From: Vandammella animalimorsus | GTDB taxonomy: Bacteria; Pseudomonadota; Gammaproteobacteria; Burkholderiales; Burkholderiaceae_C | Direction of reading: 5' to 3' | Length of the DNA: 64,000 nucleotides | NCBI RefSeq assembly: GCF_002285265.1 | Contig: NZ_NSJB01000003.1 | Coordinates: 298,126-362,125 of the forward strand | Part shown: positions 20,496 through 30,923 of the stretch, piece by piece | Position numbering within the stretch: the first letter of the stretch is position 1 | Layout: each line of letters opens with the position of its first letter | Notes under the pieces: generated by a model | Seen by the model: only the letters and a program-made list of their open reading frames with translations | What the model was told of the DNA's origin: nothing | Database searches by the model: none | Program-made: the position numbers and the translations under genes

Positions 20496-21320
20496 TCAGG
20501 CCAGCCAGCGCTTGCGCCGCTTGTAGCTCTTGATGTCGCGGAAGCTCTTGCGGCCTTCGCCGCCGATGCCCAGGTAGAACTCCTTGACGTCGGCGTTGTT
20601 GGCCAGCTCTTGCGCCGGGCCGTCCATGACGATGCGGCCCGATTCCATGATGTAGCCGTAGTCGGCGTACTTCAGGGCCATGTTGGTGTTCTGCTCCGCG
20701 AGCAGGAAGGTGACTTTTTCCTTGGTGTTGAGGTCCTTGACGATGTGGAAGACCTCTTCGACGATCTGCGGCGCCAGGCCCATGCTGGGCTCGTCGAGCA
20801 GCACGATGGAGGGGTTGGCCATCAGTGCGCGGCCGATGGCGCACATCTGCTGTTCGCCGCCGGAGGTGTAGGCCGCCTGGCTGGTGCGGCGCGTCTTCAG
20901 GCGGGGGAAGTAGGTGTAGACCTTCTCCAGGTTGCGCGCGATCTCGGCCTTGTCGGTGCGGGTGTAGCTGCCCGTCATCAGGTTTTCCTCGATGGTCAGG
21001 TGGGCAAAGCAGTGCCGCCCTTCCATGACCTGCACCACGCCGCGCTTGACCAGATCGGATGGCGAGAGGTTTTCGATGCGCTCGCCGCGCAGCTCGATGC
21101 TGCCCTTGGTGACCTCGCCGCGCTCGGCCTTGAGCAGGTTGGAGATGGCGCGCAGCGTGGTGGTCTTGCCCGCGCCGTTGCCGCCCATCAGGGCGACGAT
21201 GCTGCTCTCGGGCAGGGCCAGCGACACGCCCTTGAGCACCAGGATCACGTGGTTGTAGATGACCTCGATGCCGTTGACATTGAGCACGATGGGGGCGGTG
21301 GTGGATGCGGCGTTGTTCAT
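20496..21320 (-). CDS. Branched-chain amino acid-type ABC transporter ATPase (LivF-like)
   Basis: One of two ATPases energising the LivHM-type importer. The 274-residue protein shows Walker A MGGNGAGKTTTLRAI, the Q-loop region VVQVMEGRHCFAHLT, the signature TSGGEQQMCAIGRAL, Walker B IVLLDEPSMGLAP and the switch region LLAEQNTNMALKYADYGYIM, which is typical of LivF rather than LivG. A basic C-terminal tail (SYKRRKRWLA) is longer than in E. coli LivF. Start 21320 (MNNAAS) is chosen; upstream codons are spurious. It sits between the binding protein gene (118-base gap) and the PaaK-like gene. Confidence 0.93.
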   Translation of the reverse strand: MNNAASTTAPIVLNVNGIEVIYNHVILVLKGVSLALPESSIVALMGGNGAGKTTTLRAISNLLKAERGEVTKGSIELRGERIENLSPSDLVKRGVVQVMEGRHCFAHLTIEENLMTGSYTRTDKAEIARNLEKVYTYFPRLKTRRTSQAAYTSGGEQQMCAIGRALMANPSIVLLDEPSMGLAPQIVEEVFHIVKDLNTKEKVTFLLAEQNTNMALKYADYGYIMESGRIVMDGPAQELANNADVKEFYLGIGGEGRKSFRDIKSYKRRKRWLA

Positions 21321-21438
21321 GTGAGAAAACCTCGTCGTCGAAATGGCCCCGCCGCCGCAGCGGCGGGGCGATGCGTGCCAGCGGCTGGGCAGGCGGCGCG
21401 GCTTCTCAGCAGCGCCCACTGCCAGCCATCAGGCCCGC

Positions 21439-22758
21439 TCAGCTGCAGTCGGATTCAGGGCGCACGGGCACCTTCTTCTCGTCGGCATAGCGCTTGGCGG
21501 TGGCGTCCACCAGCGGCTTGATGCGGGCCTCGTCGGCCTGGATCCAGTCGGTGGTGTAGCCCCAGGCCTTGCCGTCCCAGGTGTGGATGCGCGCCTGCAT
21601 GTTGCCCATGTGGTCCTTGCAGCTGGTCTTGATCGGGCTGAGCACGCCCTTGAAGCCCAGCGCGTCGAGCTTGTCCTGCGTCAGGTTCAGGTTTTCCAGG
21701 CCCCAGCGCACTTGATCGCCGGTCATGACCTTGCCCGAGCCGAATTTCTCCTGTGCGGCGCGGATGCCTTCCACGCCGATCATGGCGCTGAACACGCCGC
21801 GCAGGTACAGCACGTCGCCCACTTCCTCTTTCGGGCCGGTGCCCTGGCCCTTGTCGTGCAGCGTGGCCAGGATTTCCTTGACGATGGGCGAGTTCTTGTC
21901 GGCCGAGTGCATCAGCGTCACGGCGTTGTAGCCCTTGGCGCCTGCGCCCACGTCCTTCACATCAGGCTCGGCGCCGGCCCACCACACGCCGTACATCTTC
22001 TCGCGCGGATAGCCAGTGGCCTGGGCTTCCTTCAGCGCGGTGGAGTTCATCACGCCCCAGCCCCACAACAGCACGTAGTCGGGGCGGTCGCGGCGCACCT
22101 GCAGCCAGGTGGACTTTTGCTCCACGCCCGGCGCGGTCACGGGCAGCATCTGCAGCGTAAAGCCCTGCTGCTTGGCCATTTCCTGCAGCAGCGGGATGGG
22201 CTCCTTGCCAAACGGGCTGTCGTGGTAGACCAGCGCGATCTTCTTGCCCTTGAGCTTGTCCATGCCGCCTTCCTTGTCGGCAATGGCCTTCATGATGACG
22301 TCAGCGGCCACCCAGTAAGTGCCGCCCAGCGGGAAGTTCCACTTGAACACCATGCCGTCCTGGCTTTCGCTGCGGCCATAGCCGGTGGTGATCAGCGGCA
22401 CCTGGTCCACGGGGGCCTTCTCGGTCAGCGCGAAGGTCGCGCCGGTGGACCAGGGGTGCACCAGCGCGGCGCCGCCGCCCTTGGTTTTCAGGCGCTCATA
22501 GCACTCCACGCTGCGCGCCGTGTCGTAGCCGGTCTCGCACTCTTCGAAGGCGATCTTCACGCCGTTGACGCCGCCCTTGGCGTTGATGTACTTGTAGTAA
22601 TCGACCATGCCGTTGGCGATCGGCGTGCCGTTGGCGGCGTAGGCGCCGGTGCGGTAGGTCAGCACCGGAATGAACTGCTCCTGCGCCATGGCGGCAGGCG
22701 CGGCCAGGGACGCGGCCACGGCAACCGCAGCGGTGATCAGGTTCAGGGAACGTTTCAT
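21439..22758 (-). CDS. ABC transporter periplasmic substrate-binding protein (LivK-like)
   Basis: 439-residue periplasmic receptor of the Peripla_BP_6 type. The signal peptide is at residues 1-25 (AVAVAASLAAPAAMAQ). The mature domain has FEECETGYDTARSVECYERL, LVHPWSTGATFALTEKAP, and a distal lobe with KIALVYHDSPFGKEPIPLLQ. Four or more cysteines are present, including one in the C-terminal PESDCS. The ligand cannot be read from sequence; relatives in this genomic setting (with acyl-CoA ligases) are usually thought to take aromatic or other organic acids rather than leucine. AAAGGAGA precedes the ATG closely. A large cytosolic yield would be wasteful, so it is probably the most expressed gene of the operon. 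Confidence 0.9.
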   Translation of the reverse strand: MKRSLNLITAAVAVAASLAAPAAMAQEQFIPVLTYRTGAYAANGTPIANGMVDYYKYINAKGGVNGVKIAFEECETGYDTARSVECYERLKTKGGGAALVHPWSTGATFALTEKAPVDQVPLITTGYGRSESQDGMVFKWNFPLGGTYWVAADVIMKAIADKEGGMDKLKGKKIALVYHDSPFGKEPIPLLQEMAKQQGFTLQMLPVTAPGVEQKSTWLQVRRDRPDYVLLWGWGVMNSTALKEAQATGYPREKMYGVWWAGAEPDVKDVGAGAKGYNAVTLMHSADKNSPIVKEILATLHDKGQGTGPKEEVGDVLYLRGVFSAMIGVEGIRAAQEKFGSGKVMTGDQVRWGLENLNLTQDKLDALGFKGVLSPIKTSCKDHMGNMQARIHTWDGKAWGYTTDWIQADEARIKPLVDATAKRYADEKKVPVRPESDCS

Positions 22759-22831
22759 GGTTGTCTCCTTTGAGGGGGGTGGAAAGAGTCGGGCGGGGCG
22801 CAGGCAGCGCCCGCCCAGGCAGCGCCAGGCA

Positions 22832-23911
22832 TCAGTGCGGGAAGGGCCAGACGCGCAGTTTTTGCTTGGCCGTGGACCAGAGCTTGGCCAGGCCGTGCGG
22901 CTCGACGATGAGGAACCACACGATCAGCGCGCCGAAGATCATCAGCTCGGCGTGCGAGACCGCGGTGGTGGAGAACTCCACACCCACCAGGCCCGCCAGC
23001 ACCGGCAGGATGCGCGTGAGCGCAATGGGCAGCACCACGATGAAGGCCGCGCCGAAGAAGCTGCCCATGATGGAGCCCATGCCGCCGATGATGACCATGA
23101 ACAGCAGCTTGAGCGACATGGCCTCCAGCGAGAACGCCGCCGGCTCCCAGGCGCCCAGGTAGATGAAGGCCCACAGCGCGCCGGCCAGGCCGACGATGAA
23201 GCTGCTGACGGCAAAGGCGCTGAGCTTGGCGTACAGCGGGCGGATGCCGATCACGCTGGCGGCCACGTCCATGTCGCGGATGGCCATCCACTCGCGCCCC
23301 GTGGCGCTGCGCACCAGGTTCTTGGCCAGCATGGCCACGATGACCAGCACCACCAGGCAGAACAGGTACTTGGCCACGGGCGAATCCAGCGGCATGCCCA
23401 GCACCTTCAGGTTGGACACCGACACCGAGCCCGAGGGCGAATCCATGGTGAACCAGGTCACGCGCAGGAACATCCAGTCGGCAAAGAACTGCGCCGCCAG
23501 CGTGGCCACGGCCAGGTACAGCCCCTTGACGCGCAGGCTGGGCAGGCCAAACAGCACGCCAAACACCATGGCGGCAATGCCCCCGATGATCAGCGCCACC
23601 ACCAGCGGCATGCCGGGAATGCGCATGTAGGCGTTGTAGGCCGCATATGCGCCCATGGCCATGAAGGCGCCCGAGCCCAGCGAGATCTGGCCGCAGTAGC
23701 CCACCAGGATGTTCACCCCCAGCGCCGCCAGCGACATGATGACGAAAGGCAGCAAGATGGACAGGAACAGGTAGTCACTGGCCAGCAGCGGCACGCCGAT
23801 GAAGGCAAAGGCCAGGATCAGGCCGATGGCGATGCGATCCTGCCGGATCGGGAAGATCTGCTGATCGGCCCGGTAGCTGGTCTTGAACTGACCGTTTTCT
23901 CTGTAGAACAT
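22832..23911 (-). CDS. Branched-chain amino acid-type ABC permease (LivM-like)
   Basis: Inner-membrane permease subunit of 359 residues. Hydrophobic segments include RIAIGLILAFAFIGVPLLA and FLSILLPFVIMSLAALGVNI. The LivM hallmark GYCGQISLGSGAFMAMGAY is present, as is the cytoplasmic coupling region GREWMAIRDMDVAASVIGI. A hydrophilic N terminus of about 30 residues precedes the first helix. It is preceded by AAGGAGT and lies 27 bases after the LivH-like gene. Confidence 0.93.
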   Translation of the reverse strand: MFYRENGQFKTSYRADQQIFPIRQDRIAIGLILAFAFIGVPLLASDYLFLSILLPFVIMSLAALGVNILVGYCGQISLGSGAFMAMGAYAAYNAYMRIPGMPLVVALIIGGIAAMVFGVLFGLPSLRVKGLYLAVATLAAQFFADWMFLRVTWFTMDSPSGSVSVSNLKVLGMPLDSPVAKYLFCLVVLVIVAMLAKNLVRSATGREWMAIRDMDVAASVIGIRPLYAKLSAFAVSSFIVGLAGALWAFIYLGAWEPAAFSLEAMSLKLLFMVIIGGMGSIMGSFFGAAFIVVLPIALTRILPVLAGLVGVEFSTTAVSHAELMIFGALIVWFLIVEPHGLAKLWSTAKQKLRVWPFPH

Positions 23912-23938
23912 GCTTTATGACTCCTTGGATCCTGTGTG

Positions 23939-24868
23939 TCACACACGGTCGATGATCTTCTCGCCGAACAAGCCCTGCGGCCTGAACAGCAGGAACACCA
24001 GCGCCAGCACATAGGCGAACCAGATCTCGATGCCGCCGCCCACGTAGGGGCCCAGGTACACCTCGGAGAGCTTCTCGCCCACGCCGATGATCAGCCCGCC
24101 GATGATGGCGCCGGGCACCGAGGTCAAGCCCCCCAGGATCACCACCGGCAGCGCGCGCAGCGCCACCGTGGCCAGCGAGAACTGCACGCCCAGCTTGCTG
24201 CCCCAGATCATGCCGGCCACCAGGGCCACCATGCCGGCCACCGTCCAGACGATGACCCAGATGCGCGAGAGCGGAATGCCGATCGATTGCGCCGCCTGGT
24301 GGTCGTCGGCCACGGCGCGCAGCGCGCGGCCCGTGCCGGTTTTCTGGAAGAACAGCGTCAGCAGCGCCACCAGCGCAGCGGCAATCAGCGCGGCGATCAG
24401 GTCTTCCTTGTTGACCAGCACGCCGCCTTCGAACATGGACTCCAGCACGAACACCGGATCCTTGGGCATGCCGATGTGGATGGAATAGATCTCGCTGCCG
24501 AAGATGGTCTGGCCCACGCCCTCCAGAAAGTAGGTGATGCCCAGCGTGGCCATCAGCAGCGTGGCGCCTTCCTGGTTGACCAGGTGGCGCAGCACCAGGC
24601 GCTCGATGAACCAGGCCACCACGAACATGATCAGCGCGGCGATCACGAATGCGCCGATGTTGGCAAACCAGGGGTTGTCGATGCCCGTCCACTTGGGCAG
24701 CCACTCGGAAAAGCGCGCCATCGCCAGCGCGGCAAACAGCACCATCGCGCCCTGCGCGAAGTTGAACACGCCGCTGGCCTTGAAGATGAGCACAAAGCCC
24801 AGCGCCACCAGCGAATACAGCATGCCCGTCATCAGGCCGCCGAACAGGGTCTCAAGAAAAAATGCCAT
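23939..24868 (-). CDS. Branched-chain amino acid-type ABC permease (LivH-like)
   Basis: Inner-membrane permease of 309 residues partnering the LivM-like protein. The N terminus LFGGLMTGMLYSLVALGFVL and FNFAQGAMVLFAALAMA are diagnostic of LivH. The coupling loop GTGRALRAVADDHQAAQSI and the helix LRALPVVILGGLTSVPGAI are conserved. GAAGGAGA lies just ahead of the ATG. It follows the LivG-like gene after 33 bases. Confidence 0.94.
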   Translation of the reverse strand: MAFFLETLFGGLMTGMLYSLVALGFVLIFKASGVFNFAQGAMVLFAALAMARFSEWLPKWTGIDNPWFANIGAFVIAALIMFVVAWFIERLVLRHLVNQEGATLLMATLGITYFLEGVGQTIFGSEIYSIHIGMPKDPVFVLESMFEGGVLVNKEDLIAALIAAALVALLTLFFQKTGTGRALRAVADDHQAAQSIGIPLSRIWVIVWTVAGMVALVAGMIWGSKLGVQFSLATVALRALPVVILGGLTSVPGAIIGGLIIGVGEKLSEVYLGPYVGGGIEIWFAYVLALVFLLFRPQGLFGEKIIDRV

Positions 24869-24901
24869 GATGGGTCTCCTTCGATTTCCTGCAGCCCCTG
24901 C

Positions 24902-25687
24902 TCAGTGCGACGTGCCCAGGTAGGCGCGGATCACGTCTTCGTTGTGCACGACTTCCGAAGGCGGGCCATCGCCGATCTTCTTGCCGTAATCAAGCACCAC
25001 CACGCGGTCGGAGATGTCCATCACCACGCCCATGTCGTGCTCGATCAGCACGATGGTGGTGCCGAACTCCTCGTTCACGTCGATGATGAAGCGGCTCATG
25101 TCCTGCTTCTCTTCCAGGTTCATGCCGGCCATGGGCTCATCGAGCAGCAGCACCTGCGGCTCCATGGCCAGCGCGCGGCCCAGGTCCACGCGCTTTTGCA
25201 GGCCGTAGGGCAGCTGGCCCACGGGCGTCTTGCGGTAGGCCTGGATTTCCAGAAAGTCGATGATGTGCTCGACGAACTCGCGATGGCGGATCTCCTCGCG
25301 CTCGGCCGGGCCCCAGCGCAGCGCCTGCAAGAAGATGTTGCTTTTGATCTTCAGGTTGCGCCCGCTCATGATGTTGTCGATCACGCTCATGCCCTTGAAC
25401 AGCGCCAGGTTCTGGAAGGTGCGCGCCACGCCCATCTCCGCCACCTGACGGCTGTTCATGTGGCTGAAGGTCTGGCCGCGGAAGGTGATGGAGCCCTCGC
25501 TGGGCGTGTACACGCCGTTGATGCAGTTGAGCATCGAGCTCTTGCCCGCGCCGTTGGGGCCGATGATGGAGCGGATCTCGTGCTCGCGCACATCGAAGCT
25601 GATGTCGGTCAGCGCCTTGACGCCGCCAAAGCGCAGGCTGATGTTCTTGATGTCCAGGATGACATCGCCGATTTTTCTGCTGCTCAT
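24902..25687 (-). CDS. Branched-chain amino acid-type ABC transporter ATPase (LivG-like)
   Basis: 261-residue ATPase of the same importer. Visible motifs are Walker A GPNGAGKSSMLNCI, the Q-loop and LivG-type segment MGVARTFQNLALFKGM, the signature LPYGLQKRVDLGRAL, Walker B VLLLDEPMAGMN and the switch histidine in VLIEHDMGVVMDI. The signature begins LPYG instead of LSGG, as is common in LivG proteins. The start is two bases after the stop of the acyl-CoA synthetase gene, indicating translational coupling. Confidence 0.94.
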   Translation of the reverse strand: MSSRKIGDVILDIKNISLRFGGVKALTDISFDVREHEIRSIIGPNGAGKSSMLNCINGVYTPSEGSITFRGQTFSHMNSRQVAEMGVARTFQNLALFKGMSVIDNIMSGRNLKIKSNIFLQALRWGPAEREEIRHREFVEHIIDFLEIQAYRKTPVGQLPYGLQKRVDLGRALAMEPQVLLLDEPMAGMNLEEKQDMSRFIIDVNEEFGTTIVLIEHDMGVVMDISDRVVVLDYGKKIGDGPPSEVVHNEDVIRAYLGTSH

Positions 25688-25689
25688 GC

Positions 25690-27624
<1,935 letters not shown>

Positions 27625-27770
27625 GTCCTGTGCCTTTCTCTGCAAGAACGGGTCTTTCAAGCGCCTGCACCACCTCACCGGCCCTGGGCGCAGGCTGCGC
27701 CAGCGGGCGCGCCGCCAGCCGGCCGGGATGAATGCAGGGCGGCATGATAGCCAGCACTTTGACGCTTTTC

Positions 27771-27786
27771 TGTCCTTTCAAAGACA
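27771..27786. promoter_or_regulatory. Palindromic operator candidate in the divergent region
   Basis: TGTCCTTTCAAAGACA is an imperfect 16-base palindrome with TGTC/GACA ends and AT-rich centre. It lies between the acyl-CoA synthetase gene and the CRP/FNR-type regulator gene. A TTGACG hexamer at 27759-27764 lies just outside it. It differs from the classical CRP and FNR consensus, so the binding protein is an inference. Confidence 0.45.
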
Positions 27787-27844
27787 ATTCTGGGTAAACC
27801 CTAGGCAGGTGTTTCCCTGGTTTTTCCAGCGTGCAACTGCCCCT

Positions 27845-28579
27845 ATGTTTCGCAGCATGAGAAGCCCCGCCCCAGAACGCCGCCTGCCCGCCGTCGTGCA
27901 GCAACGTCGCGCACCCACCGAGGACGAGCTCGCCGCCATCCCCTGGCTGGAGCGCCTCAAGCCCCAGGACCGGCGCTTTGCCGAAAAAGCCATCGAAGTG
28001 GGCCAGATCCCGCAGGGCGACTACATCTGCATTGCCGGCAAGCCCGTGCGCTACTGGCTGGGCGTGGTCGATGGCCTGTTCAAGATGAGCAACCACCGCA
28101 TCGACGGCACCACCATCAGCTACGCCGGCATCCCCAAGAGCTGCTGGTTCGGCGAGGGCACGGCCCTCAAGCGCGAGCCCTACCGCTACAACATCCAGGC
28201 GCTGCGCAAAAGCACCATCGCCGCGCTGCCACTGGAGGCCTTCCACACCCTGCTGGATCGCTCCATCGAATTCAACCGCGTCATCATGGGCCAGCTCAAC
28301 GAGCGCGTGGGCCAGTTCATCGCCGGGCGCGAGATGGACCGCCTCTCCAACCCCGACGCGCGCGTGGCGCGCTCACTGGCGGCGCTGGTCAACCCCGTGC
28401 TGGCCCCCAACGCCGACCGCAGCCTGCGCATCACCCAGCAAGAGCTGGCCTATCTGATTGGCCTATCGCGCCAGCGCGTGAACATGGCGCTGGTGCGGCT
28501 GCAGGCCCAGGGCCTGGTACAGCTCGAATACGGCGGCCTGCAAGTGCTCGAGCCCGCCACGCTGGCGCAGTACGAATAG
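27845..28579 (+). CDS. CRP/FNR-family transcriptional regulator
   Basis: 244-residue regulator with a cyclic-nucleotide-binding-like beta-roll (QIPQGDYICIAGKPVRYWLGVV to FGEGTALKREPYRYNIQAL). A long dimerisation helix and a C-terminal winged helix-turn-helix (ITQQELAYLIGLSRQRVNMAL) follow. It lacks the N-terminal cysteine cluster of oxygen-sensing FNR; the only cysteines are in YICIAG and KSCWFG. The ligand is therefore more likely a small molecule. The start at 27845 (MFRSMRS) is a choice; an in-frame ATG at 27857 is equally possible. It is divergent from the ligase-Liv operon, which it probably controls. Confidence 0.88.
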   Translation: MFRSMRSPAPERRLPAVVQQRRAPTEDELAAIPWLERLKPQDRRFAEKAIEVGQIPQGDYICIAGKPVRYWLGVVDGLFKMSNHRIDGTTISYAGIPKSCWFGEGTALKREPYRYNIQALRKSTIAALPLEAFHTLLDRSIEFNRVIMGQLNERVGQFIAGREMDRLSNPDARVARSLAALVNPVLAPNADRSLRITQQELAYLIGLSRQRVNMALVRLQAQGLVQLEYGGLQVLEPATLAQYE

Positions 28580-28663
28580 CCCGGCGCGCCCGCAATCCAT
28601 GCCATGATGGCCCGCGCCGCTGATGCCGGCCATCACCCATCCAACGAACCGAGGAGACACGCC

Positions 28664-29671
28664 ATGCGCATTTCACGCCGCCACTTCAACCGCCGCTTCA
28701 GCCACTATGGCACGGCTGCCGCCATCGCCCTGGGCCTGGGCCTGGGCAGCAGCAGCGCGCTGGCGCAGTCGGACTACCCCAGCAAGCCGGTGCGCATCCT
28801 GGTGCCGTTTGCCGCCGGCGGCACGACCGACATCATTGCCCGCGCCATTGCCGAGCCGCTGGGCAAGCAGCTCGGGCAGGCCGTAGTGGTCGAGAACAAA
28901 GGCGGCGGCGGCGGCACCATCGGCGCGAGCGAGGCGGCGCGCGCCCCGGCCGATGGCTATTTGCTGAGCATTGCCACGGTGTCCACCACCGCATCCAATC
29001 CGGCCATCAACCCGAAGGTGGCCTACAACCCGCTGACCGATTTCACCCCCATCATCAACATCGCCGCCACGCCCAACATCATCGCGGTGCATCCCTCATT
29101 TCCGGCCAAGAGTTATGAGGAGTTCGTCAAGGCCGTGCAGGCCAAGCCCGATGGCTATGCCTATGCCTCATCGGGCACGGGCGGCATTGCCCACCTGCAG
29201 ATGGAGCTGTTCAAGACCTTGACCAGCCTGTCCATGCAGCACATTCCCTACCGCGGCTCGGGCCCGGCGCTGGCCGATGTGGTGGCCGGCCAGGTGCCGA
29301 TCCTGTTTGACAACCTGCCCTCGTCGATGCCCTTCATCACCAGCGAGCGGCTGCGCCCGCTGGCCATTGCCGCGCCCGAGCGCATTGCCGCGCTGCCGCA
29401 GGTGCCCACCTTCAAGGAGCTGGGCCTGGAGCCGGCCAACCGCATGGCCTATTACGGCATCGTCGGCCCCAAGGGCCTGCCCGCGCCCATCGTGCAGAAA
29501 ATCCACGCCGCCACCGCCCAGGTGCTGCAAGACCCCACCGTGCGCAAGCGCATCGAGGACACGGGCGCGCAAATCGTCGCGAACAGCCCCGAGGAGTTTG
29601 CCGCGCAGATCAAGGCCGAGTACCAGGTCTATGTCGACGTGGTCAAGAAACAGAAGCTGACGCTGGAGTGA
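28664..29671 (+). CDS. Bug-family tripartite tricarboxylate transporter receptor, copy 1
   Basis: 335-residue periplasmic solute-binding protein of the Bug (TctC) family, which captures carboxylates and other small organics for TctAB-type or orphan systems. The signal region includes RISRRHFNRRF and an Ala/Leu core ending at SALAQ. The mature start DYPSKPVRILVPFAAGGTTD is the family signature, with ASSGTGGIAHLQMELF and HIPYRGSGPALADV in the ligand-binding lobes. GAGGAGA precedes the ATG. No tctAB genes are near. Its 3' third is almost identical to the next gene at DNA level. Confidence 0.95.
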   Translation: MRISRRHFNRRFSHYGTAAAIALGLGLGSSSALAQSDYPSKPVRILVPFAAGGTTDIIARAIAEPLGKQLGQAVVVENKGGGGGTIGASEAARAPADGYLLSIATVSTTASNPAINPKVAYNPLTDFTPIINIAATPNIIAVHPSFPAKSYEEFVKAVQAKPDGYAYASSGTGGIAHLQMELFKTLTSLSMQHIPYRGSGPALADVVAGQVPILFDNLPSSMPFITSERLRPLAIAAPERIAALPQVPTFKELGLEPANRMAYYGIVGPKGLPAPIVQKIHAATAQVLQDPTVRKRIEDTGAQIVANSPEEFAAQIKAEYQVYVDVVKKQKLTLE

Positions 29672-29685
29672 ACGGCCACCGCGCC

Positions 29686-29745
29686 CACAGCAACCACAGC
29701 AACCACAGCAACCACAGCAACCACAGCAACCACAGCAACCACAGC
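29686..29745 (+). repeat. 9-base tandem repeat (CACAGCAAC) between the two Bug genes
   Basis: Six full perfect copies of CACAGCAAC at 29686-29739 followed by a partial copy CACAGC. A frame through it would read as repeated Asn-His-Ser, but no gene is supported there. Confidence 0.95.
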
Positions 29746-29921
29746 GGCCGCGCTGCCCGATGCCGGCGCCGGGCAGCGGCTGCGCCGCGGCAAAGCTGGG
29801 TATATTCGGGCGCAATGCGCGCACCGCATGGGTGCGCGCCATCTTCTTGCCCGCCCCCTGCCGCCACGGCGCTGGGGCGTGGCCGCCTTCTTCCACCGGA
29901 ACCCAACAGGAAACGATCTTC

Positions 29922-30923
29922 ATGACGCTGTCCCGCCGCTGCTTCACCCGCCAGCTTGCCTCTGCGCTGGCTTGCTGCTGCACCCTGGGCCTGGGCGCTG
30001 GCCAGGCCATGGCCGAGCAGGCCGAATACCCCGTGCAGCCCATCGAGCTGCTGGTGCCCTTTGCCGCAGGCGGCACGACCGACATCATCGCCCGCGCCAT
30101 TGCCGAGCCGCTGAGCAAGGCGCTGGGCCAGCCGGTGCAGGTGAGCAACGTCGATGGCGAAGGCGGCATCCTGGGCGCGCGGCAGGCCGCCCGCGCCGCG
30201 GCCGATGGTTATCGACTGAGCATCGCCACGGTGTCCACCACCGCCTCCAACCCGGCCATCAACCCCAAGGCGGGCTACCACCCGCTGACCGACTTCAGCC
30301 CCATCATCAACATCGCCGCCACGCCCAATTTGCTGTCGGTGCACCCGTCCTTCCCGGCCAAGAGCTATGCGGAGTTCGTCAAGGCCGTGCAGGCCAAGCC
30401 CGATGGCTACCGCTATGCCTCCTCGGGCACGGGCGGCATCGGCCATTTGCAGATGGAGCTGCTGCAATCGCTCAGCAGCCTGGCGCTGCAGCACGCCCCC
30501 TACGGCGGCGCCGGCCCGGCGCTCAACAGCGTGGTCACGGGCGAGGTGCCCATCCTGTTTGACAACCTGCCCTCCTCGCTGTTTTCCGTCACCAGCGGCA
30601 AGCTGCGCCCGCTGGCCATTGCCGCGCCCGAGCGCATTGCCGCGCTGCCGCAGGTGCCCACCTTCAAGGAGCTGGGCCTGGAGCCGGCCAACCGCATGGC
30701 CTATTACGGCATCGTCGGCCCAAAGGGCTTGCCCGCGCCCATCGTGCAGAAAATCCACGCCGCCACCGCCCAGGTGCTGCAAGACCCCACCGTGCGCAAG
30801 CGCATCGAGGACACGGGCGCGCAAATCGTCGCGGCCAGCCCCGAGGAGTTTGCCGCGCAGATCAAGGCCGAGTTCGAGGTCTATGAGGAGTTGGTCAAGC
30901 AGCGCAATCTGACGCTGCAATGA
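29922..30923 (+). CDS. Bug-family tripartite tricarboxylate transporter receptor, copy 2
   Basis: 333-residue paralogue of the preceding gene. The signal peptide is cysteine-containing (SALACCCTLGLGAGQAMA). The mature start EYPVQPIELLVPFAAGGTTD and the lobes ASSGTGGIGHLQMELL and HAPYGGAGPALNSV differ from copy 1 at ligand-facing positions. The last 90 residues are nearly the same. AGGA precedes the ATG by about ten bases. The stop codon overlaps the xerD start (ATGA at 30920), so xerD may be translated from this message. The differing middle parts suggest different ligands. Confidence 0.95.
   Translation: MTLSRRCFTRQLASALACCCTLGLGAGQAMAEQAEYPVQPIELLVPFAAGGTTDIIARAIAEPLSKALGQPVQVSNVDGEGGILGARQAARAAADGYRLSIATVSTTASNPAINPKAGYHPLTDFSPIINIAATPNLLSVHPSFPAKSYAEFVKAVQAKPDGYRYASSGTGGIGHLQMELLQSLSSLALQHAPYGGAGPALNSVVTGEVPILFDNLPSSLFSVTSGKLRPLAIAAPERIAALPQVPTFKELGLEPANRMAYYGIVGPKGLPAPIVQKIHAATAQVLQDPTVRKRIEDTGAQIVAASPEEFAAQIKAEFEVYEELVKQRNLTLQ

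Noticed and set aside
29668..29925. Small protein with repeated Asn-His-Ser
   Set aside because: Translation of the 9-base repeat only; no ribosome site or conserved part.
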